This document shows positions 48,979 to 52,813 of a stretch of DNA of 52,813 bases, piece by piece. The position numbers and the translations under genes are program-made. The notes beneath the pieces are model-generated. The model was not told where the DNA came from and did not search any database. It saw nothing but the letters and a program-made list of their open reading frames with translations. Each line of letters begins with the position of its first letter. Position 1 is the stretch's first letter. This stretch comes from an uncultured Monoglobus sp. (GTDB lineage Bacteria > Bacillota > Clostridia > Monoglobales > Monoglobaceae), in contig CANPWW010000007.1 in NCBI GenBank assembly GCA_947585115.1, positions 1 through 52,813 on the forward strand, written 5' to 3'.

Positions 48979-50196
48979 ATGAAAACAACGAACAATAATA
49001 GGTTTGTTTTTATATTGCTCGGCGCCGCGGCGGGCGCGGTTATCGGCGGAATAATCTGGGCGTTCATGCGCGTTATGCACCTTCTCATTGAATTGCTTTG
49101 GGACTATATTCCGGGCGTTGTGCATATTCCGGGCTACACGGTGCTGATGTGCTTGCTGGGCGGCATTGTAATCGGAATTATACAGAAGAAGTGCGGCCCG
49201 TGTCCCGACGACCTTCATCAGGTCATGGCAAAATACAAGCGAGACGGCAGGTATCCGTATCATAATGTTTTGATTATGCTGATCGCCGCGCTGTTGCCCC
49301 TGATATTCGGCGGAGCGATAGGCCCCGAGGCAGGCCTTACGGGAGTTATTGTGGGACTGTGCTGCTGGGCGGGAGATAATTTTAAATATGCGGGCAAGTA
49401 TATGTCCGAGCTGCCGGAAATAGGTATCTCGGCAACTCTTGGTATTGTGTTCCGTTCCCCGCTTTTTGGATTTATAGAACCGATCGAGAACGATGATGAA
49501 GATGAATTTGTTCTCCCGAAAGCCTCAAAAACAACCGCAATATTCTGCGCTGTGTTGGCGGGTTTCGGTATATTCATGCTGCTAAGCAAATTTTTTGGTT
49601 CAGGCGCCGGAATGCCGCGTTTTGAAAAAGTGTCGATAGAGAGAGGCGAGCTGTTGTTTGCCGTGCCTGTGCTGGCGATCAGCGTTGTCCTTGGCTATGT
49701 GTACATGGCTTTTGACAAATTGACACAAGCGGCGGCGGAAAAACTCGGAGAAAGATATTTTATAATGGCGGTTATTGCGGCGCTTGTTCTGGGAATAATC
49801 GGCGCCGTGTTCCCGATCGCAATGTTCTCCGGCGAGGAGGAGATCCAAAAGCTCACCGAGACATACGCTCAATATCCGGTGTATCTGCTGTTTATAATAC
49901 CTGTTATAAAGGTTTTTTTAATAAATATGTGTATACGTTTCGGGTGGCGCGGCGGAAGCTTTTTTCCGTCGATATTTGCCGGAGTCTGCTTGGGCTACGC
50001 CTGCTCGGCCGCGTTCGGTATTGACCCTGTTTTCGCGGTCTCGATATCGGCCGCGGCGGTTATGACCACCATTATGCGAAAACCGCTGGCGGTTGCGCTG
50101 CTGTTGCTGCTGTGTTTCCCGGTGAGCAACCTTATTTATATACTCGCCGCCGCGTTCCTGGCCTCAATAATGCCTGTTCCGAAAAGCCTTAAATAG
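48979..50196 (+). CDS. ClC-family chloride channel or transporter
   Basis: A 405-residue membrane protein with about ten hydrophobic segments. GGAIGPEAGLTG (about residues 111-122) is the second ClC selectivity motif (GxxxGPEA), and GWRGGSFFPSIFAG is the third. The first motif GSGIP is not evident, and a Glu/Asp-rich loop (EPIENDDEDE) is present near residue 170. The Glu in GPEA corresponds to the gating glutamate of exchangers. ATG follows GGAGAAGGAG. Ion and direction are not determined by this alone. Confidence 0.83.
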   Translation: MKTTNNNRFVFILLGAAAGAVIGGIIWAFMRVMHLLIELLWDYIPGVVHIPGYTVLMCLLGGIVIGIIQKKCGPCPDDLHQVMAKYKRDGRYPYHNVLIMLIAALLPLIFGGAIGPEAGLTGVIVGLCCWAGDNFKYAGKYMSELPEIGISATLGIVFRSPLFGFIEPIENDDEDEFVLPKASKTTAIFCAVLAGFGIFMLLSKFFGSGAGMPRFEKVSIERGELLFAVPVLAISVVLGYVYMAFDKLTQAAAEKLGERYFIMAVIAALVLGIIGAVFPIAMFSGEEEIQKLTETYAQYPVYLLFIIPVIKVFLINMCIRFGWRGGSFFPSIFAGVCLGYACSAAFGIDPVFAVSISAAAVMTTIMRKPLAVALLLLLCFPVSNLIYILAAAFLASIMPVPKSLK

Positions 50197-50231
50197 TATA
50201 TAGTCGGAAATAAAATTTTTTCAAAAAACTA

Positions 50232-50261
50232 TTGACAATACGGGCTTTGATGTGCTATTAT
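50232..50261 (+). promoter_or_regulatory. Promoter of tRNA-Asp-tRNA-Thr
   Basis: TTGACA, 18-base spacer, TATTAT, 15 bases before tRNA-Asp. Confidence 0.82.
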
Positions 50262-50276
50262 AGTATAGCTGTTTAT

Positions 50277-50353
50277 GGTCCGGTAGTTCAGTTGGTTAGA
50301 ATGCCAGCCTGTCACGCTGGAGGTCGTGGGTTCGAACCCCATCCGGATCGCCA
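50277..50353 (+). tRNA. tRNA-Asp (anticodon GTC)
   Basis: Acceptor GGTCCGG pairs with CCGGATC, anticodon stem CCAGC/GCTGG with loop CTGTCAC, T arm GTGGG-TTCGAAC-CCCAT, encoded CCA. Confidence 0.95.
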
Positions 50354-50355
50354 AC

Positions 50356-50431
50356 GCTGCCTTAGCTCAGCAGGCAGAGCACTTCCTTGGTAAGGAAGAG
50401 GTCGGCAGTTCGAATCTGCTAGGCAGCTCCA
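50356..50431 (+). tRNA. tRNA-Thr (anticodon GGT)
   Basis: Acceptor GCTGCCT pairs with AGGCAGC, anticodon stem CTTCC/GGAAG with loop TTGGTAA, T arm GGCAG-TTCGAAT-CTGCT, encoded CCA. Two bases after tRNA-Asp. Confidence 0.95.
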
Positions 50432-50464
50432 AAGGCGCCGCGCAAACGCGCGGCGCCTTTTAAA
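50431..50464 (+). terminator. Terminator of the tRNA-Asp-tRNA-Thr unit
   Basis: AAAGGCGCCGCGC and GCGCGGCGCCTTTT form a 13-base stem around AAAC. No outer palindrome here, unlike the other tRNA terminators. Confidence 0.92.
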
Positions 50465-50508
50465 CCATAGTCATATGTTAAAAATATATTTGTTTTGGAG
50501 GGAAAGAC

Positions 50509-52500
50509 ATGCAGCTGTTCCATAACTCTCACGACACGGCGTATCGCTCACCGTTCGGCGCGGCGCCCACCGACAGCTTTGTGCGTCTGGGCATAAAGAT
50601 CGACTCGGATGTGAAACCGGACAGGGTCCGCGCGCGCTTCTGGGTCGACGACAACGAGGTCTTTTTCGAAATGAACCCGGCAAAAAAAGCCGTTAAAACC
50701 ACGCCCCACTACCCCGACCTGACTTTGGCGCAGGGCGACGAGGGCAGCGTTATGTACACCGCCAAGATCCCGACCCCCGAGACCGGCCAGCTCATATGGT
50801 ACTACTTTGTTGTCGAGGTCGGCGGTGAGACGATATACTACACCAACAACCGTGAAAAACTGGGCGGCGTCGGACAGGTCGATACCGAGCCGCGGGACAA
50901 CAGCTATCAGATAACGATTTACGACAAGAACTACAAAACGCCCGACTGGTTCAAAGGACGCGTCATGTACCAGATATTCACCGACCGCTTTTTCGGCGAC
51001 CACAGCGAAACCGGCGGCGCCATACCCAAAAAACGCAACGAATACGTGATACACAACGATTGGTACGAGCAGATCTCATTCAACTCGCACCCGTTTGAGA
51101 TGGGCCCCGCCTGCAATGACTTCTACGGCGGAAATTTAAAGGGCATAATCGAAAAGCTCGACTACTTAAAAAGCCTGGGCGTGGGCGTTATTTACTTAAA
51201 CCCCATATTTGACGCGTATTCCAACCACAAATACGACACCGCCGACTATATGAACGTCGATCCTATGTTTGGAACCAACGAGGTCTTTACGCAGCTTTGC
51301 GAGGAAGCGAAAAAGCGCGATATACGAATAATACTCGACGGCGTGTTCAGCCACACCGGCTCGGACAGCGTGTATTTCAACAAGTACGGCAGCTACGGCA
51401 GCGATGTGGGCGCTTACAAAAATCCCGACAGCCCGTACCGCGAATGGTACCAGTTCACCAACTATCCCGAATATGAGAGCTGGTGGGGCTGTAGCAACCT
51501 GCCGAACGTTAAAGAAATGACCCCGTCGTATCTTGACTACATCCTGCGCGGCGACGACTCGGTAATAAAAACATGGCTCAGGCGCGGCGCCTCGGGCTGG
51601 AGGCTCGACGTGGCGGATGAGCTGCCCGATGAGTTTATAAAGATCCTGCGCCGCGAGGTCAAGAGCCAGAACAAAAATGCTGTGATAATCGGCGAGGTGT
51701 GGGAGGACGCGTCAAACAAGGTCTCCTATGACATTCCGAGGGAATACCTGTTCGGCGAGGAGCTTGACTCGGTGATGAACTATCCTTTCAAGGACAACAT
51801 GCTGGCGTTTTTGATGGGCAGCATAGACGCCGCCACCCTGAACGCGCGCATGATGTCGATATTTGAAAACTATCCCAAAGAGACCGTCCACGCTCTGATG
51901 AACATAGTCGGCACCCACGACACCATGAGGATAAAAACCCTGCTGGGCGGGCTTTCGCAGGACTGCGGAACCAGAAAGCTCAGCTCGGGCAACGAGGATC
52001 TGGCGACCTACCGCCTGAAGCTCCTGTCGTTCATTCAGATGACTTATGTGGGCGTGCCCTGCATATACTACGGCGACGAGGTCGGGATGCAGGGCGGCGG
52101 CGATCCCTTTAACCGAGGCACCTATCCTTGGCGGGCTGTCGACCCCGATCTTCGCCGGTGGTACGCCGATCTGGGCGCCCTGAGAAACAAGCTCGACTGC
52201 CTGAAAACCGGCAGATACAAAACGCTGTACGCCTCGGGCGACATATATATCTACGCCCGCTACACCTCGGACGGCAAAGACTCGTTCGGCAAAAAGGCGA
52301 AGAGCAGCGTGGCGGTTTGCGCGGTGAACCGCAGCTTTGAGCGCAGGCGCGTCGACCTTGACGTATCGGTGCTGGGCGACTTCAAGTATTTCGCCAAAGG
52401 AATCAAAAATCCCGACATAACCCCCTGCCGAGACAACATTCTCGAGGTCAACCTCGACCCCCTCGGCTGCCGGATCTATATCAATTCCGACGAGATATAA
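50509..52500 (+). CDS. Glycoside hydrolase family 13, neopullulanase/cyclomaltodextrinase-like
   Basis: A 663-residue cytoplasmic enzyme without signal peptide. An N-terminal beta-sandwich domain (about 1-125) precedes the (beta/alpha)8 barrel. Region I is DGVFSHTG, region II GWRLDVADE with nucleophile D367, region III IGEVWE with acid/base E396, and region IV NIVGTHD with D471. A C-terminal beta domain follows. The layout fits enzymes that degrade cyclodextrins, pullulan or maltodextrins after uptake. GGAGGGAAAG precedes the ATG. The MsmX-type ATPase at 15.2 kb could power uptake of its substrates, which is only an inference. Confidence 0.92.
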   Translation: MQLFHNSHDTAYRSPFGAAPTDSFVRLGIKIDSDVKPDRVRARFWVDDNEVFFEMNPAKKAVKTTPHYPDLTLAQGDEGSVMYTAKIPTPETGQLIWYYFVVEVGGETIYYTNNREKLGGVGQVDTEPRDNSYQITIYDKNYKTPDWFKGRVMYQIFTDRFFGDHSETGGAIPKKRNEYVIHNDWYEQISFNSHPFEMGPACNDFYGGNLKGIIEKLDYLKSLGVGVIYLNPIFDAYSNHKYDTADYMNVDPMFGTNEVFTQLCEEAKKRDIRIILDGVFSHTGSDSVYFNKYGSYGSDVGAYKNPDSPYREWYQFTNYPEYESWWGCSNLPNVKEMTPSYLDYILRGDDSVIKTWLRRGASGWRLDVADELPDEFIKILRREVKSQNKNAVIIGEVWEDASNKVSYDIPREYLFGEELDSVMNYPFKDNMLAFLMGSIDAATLNARMMSIFENYPKETVHALMNIVGTHDTMRIKTLLGGLSQDCGTRKLSSGNEDLATYRLKLLSFIQMTYVGVPCIYYGDEVGMQGGGDPFNRGTYPWRAVDPDLRRWYADLGALRNKLDCLKTGRYKTLYASGDIYIYARYTSDGKDSFGKKAKSSVAVCAVNRSFERRRVDLDVSVLGDFKYFAKGIKNPDITPCRDNILEVNLDPLGCRIYINSDEI

Positions 52501-52509
52501 AAAAACACA

Positions 52510-52546
52510 AAAACCACCCCTCGGAATTTCCCGAGGGGTGGTTTAT
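52510..52546. terminator. Terminator after the GH13 gene
   Basis: AACCACCCCTCGG and CCGAGGGGTGGTT form a 13-base stem around AATTTC. T/A runs on both sides let it serve the leftward gene at 52556 too. Confidence 0.92.
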
Positions 52547-52555
52547 TATCGCCGA

Positions 52556-52786
52556 TTAGGAACGCTGCGACTGCGACATATTTGCGACATTTTGTATTAT
52601 TTCGTCGCTTATTCCCGCTTTGCGCATGTTCGCTATCATCGCGTCTATGCCTTCCATTCGGCCTCTTGTTTCGCCTTCTTTTATGCCTTCTTTTATGCCT
52701 TCCATTCGGCCTTCTTTGCGGGCATCTCTCATCATTGCTTTTTGTATCTGCTCGTCGTCATACAGTGAAAACATTATATCATGCAC
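52556..52786 (-). CDS. C-terminal part of an Rpn/PDDEXK transposase-like protein
   Basis: The readable 76 residues begin HDIMFSLYDDEQIQKAMM, continue with a GRMEGIKEGIKEGETRG repeat and end in a short helical segment. This is the usual C-terminus of Rpn-family recombination-promoting nucleases (PD-(D/E)XK nuclease family transposases). The nuclease domain is not in the window. The frame stays open to the right edge, so this may be the end of a larger gene, or a relic translated from the GTG at 52786, which has no good ribosome binding site. Confidence 0.6.
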   Translation of the reverse strand: MHDIMFSLYDDEQIQKAMMRDARKEGRMEGIKEGIKEGETRGRMEGIDAMIANMRKAGISDEIIQNVANMSQSQRS

Positions 52787-52813
52787 CCCAACATAGTGAT
52801 TAGTAATTAGTGA

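Overview
The window looks like a chromosomal stretch from a Clostridia-class Firmicute, perhaps an uncultured gut lineage of the Oscillospiraceae type. Supporting signs are canonical sigma-A promoters with 17-base spacers, strong AGGAGG ribosome binding sites, SpoVG, a one-gene AbrB-type regulator, a VanRS-type two-component system, a group-B-like [FeFe] hydrogenase, PPi-type phosphofructokinase and an ECF transporter. Taxonomy below class is a guess. soj/spo0J-type parA-parB with two parS-like palindromes, rsmG and an rRNA operon suggest proximity to the replication origin, but dnaA is not present.

Layout. 1-750: 5' end of a leftward 16S rRNA gene, its leader with two palindromic repeats, and tandem promoters. 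0.8-4.2 kb: zinc-ribbon membrane protein, then vanR-vanS-vanY without vanHAX. 4.3-9.8 kb: repeat cluster, tRNA-Pro, a large secreted papain-like protease, a type I toxin-antitoxin-like locus, a small membrane protein and an MreB homologue. 9.8-16.8 kb: ArAE-type membrane protein, ferredoxin, [FeFe] hydrogenase, argC-argB with a candidate ArgR box, an MsmX-type ATPase and fabZ. 16.8-21.8 kb: tRNAs, YdcF, SWIM protein, GNAT, a hicB relic and an RNA methyltransferase. 22-30.5 kb: ecfA1-ecfA2-ecfT-truA, then DUF5711-like protein, CvpA, rho, a polysaccharide deacetylase and dtd. 30.5-34.1 kb (leftward): rpmG-secE-nusG, rplK-rplA and rplJ-rplL with an L10 leader. 34.2-40.7 kb: YkvI-type transporter, AbrB regulator with a highly structured leader, a second toxin-antitoxin-like locus, three tRNAs, rsmA-rdgB-parA-parB. 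40.8-52.8 kb: coiled-coil membrane protein, serS, a third toxin-antitoxin-like locus, queH, tRNA-Arg, PPi-PFK, spoVG, murC-rsmG, ClC channel, tRNA-Asp/Thr, a GH13 enzyme and the end of an Rpn-like gene.

The most unusual signal is a set of three short loci (about 7.62-7.92, 36.34-36.67 and 42.59-42.94 kb). Each has a 23-26 residue hydrophobic peptide gene and a convergent strong promoter making an apparent antisense RNA across the toxin 3' end. In every locus the 5' leaders of the sense and antisense RNAs resemble each other, and the shared motif differs between loci but matches within each. This is consistent with a family of type I toxin-antitoxin modules in which the leaders co-evolve. A second layer is a set of dispersed palindromic intergenic repeats that cluster around stable RNA genes. 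One repeat type ends in the -35 element of two promoters, and three tRNA terminators lie inside larger DNA palindromes.
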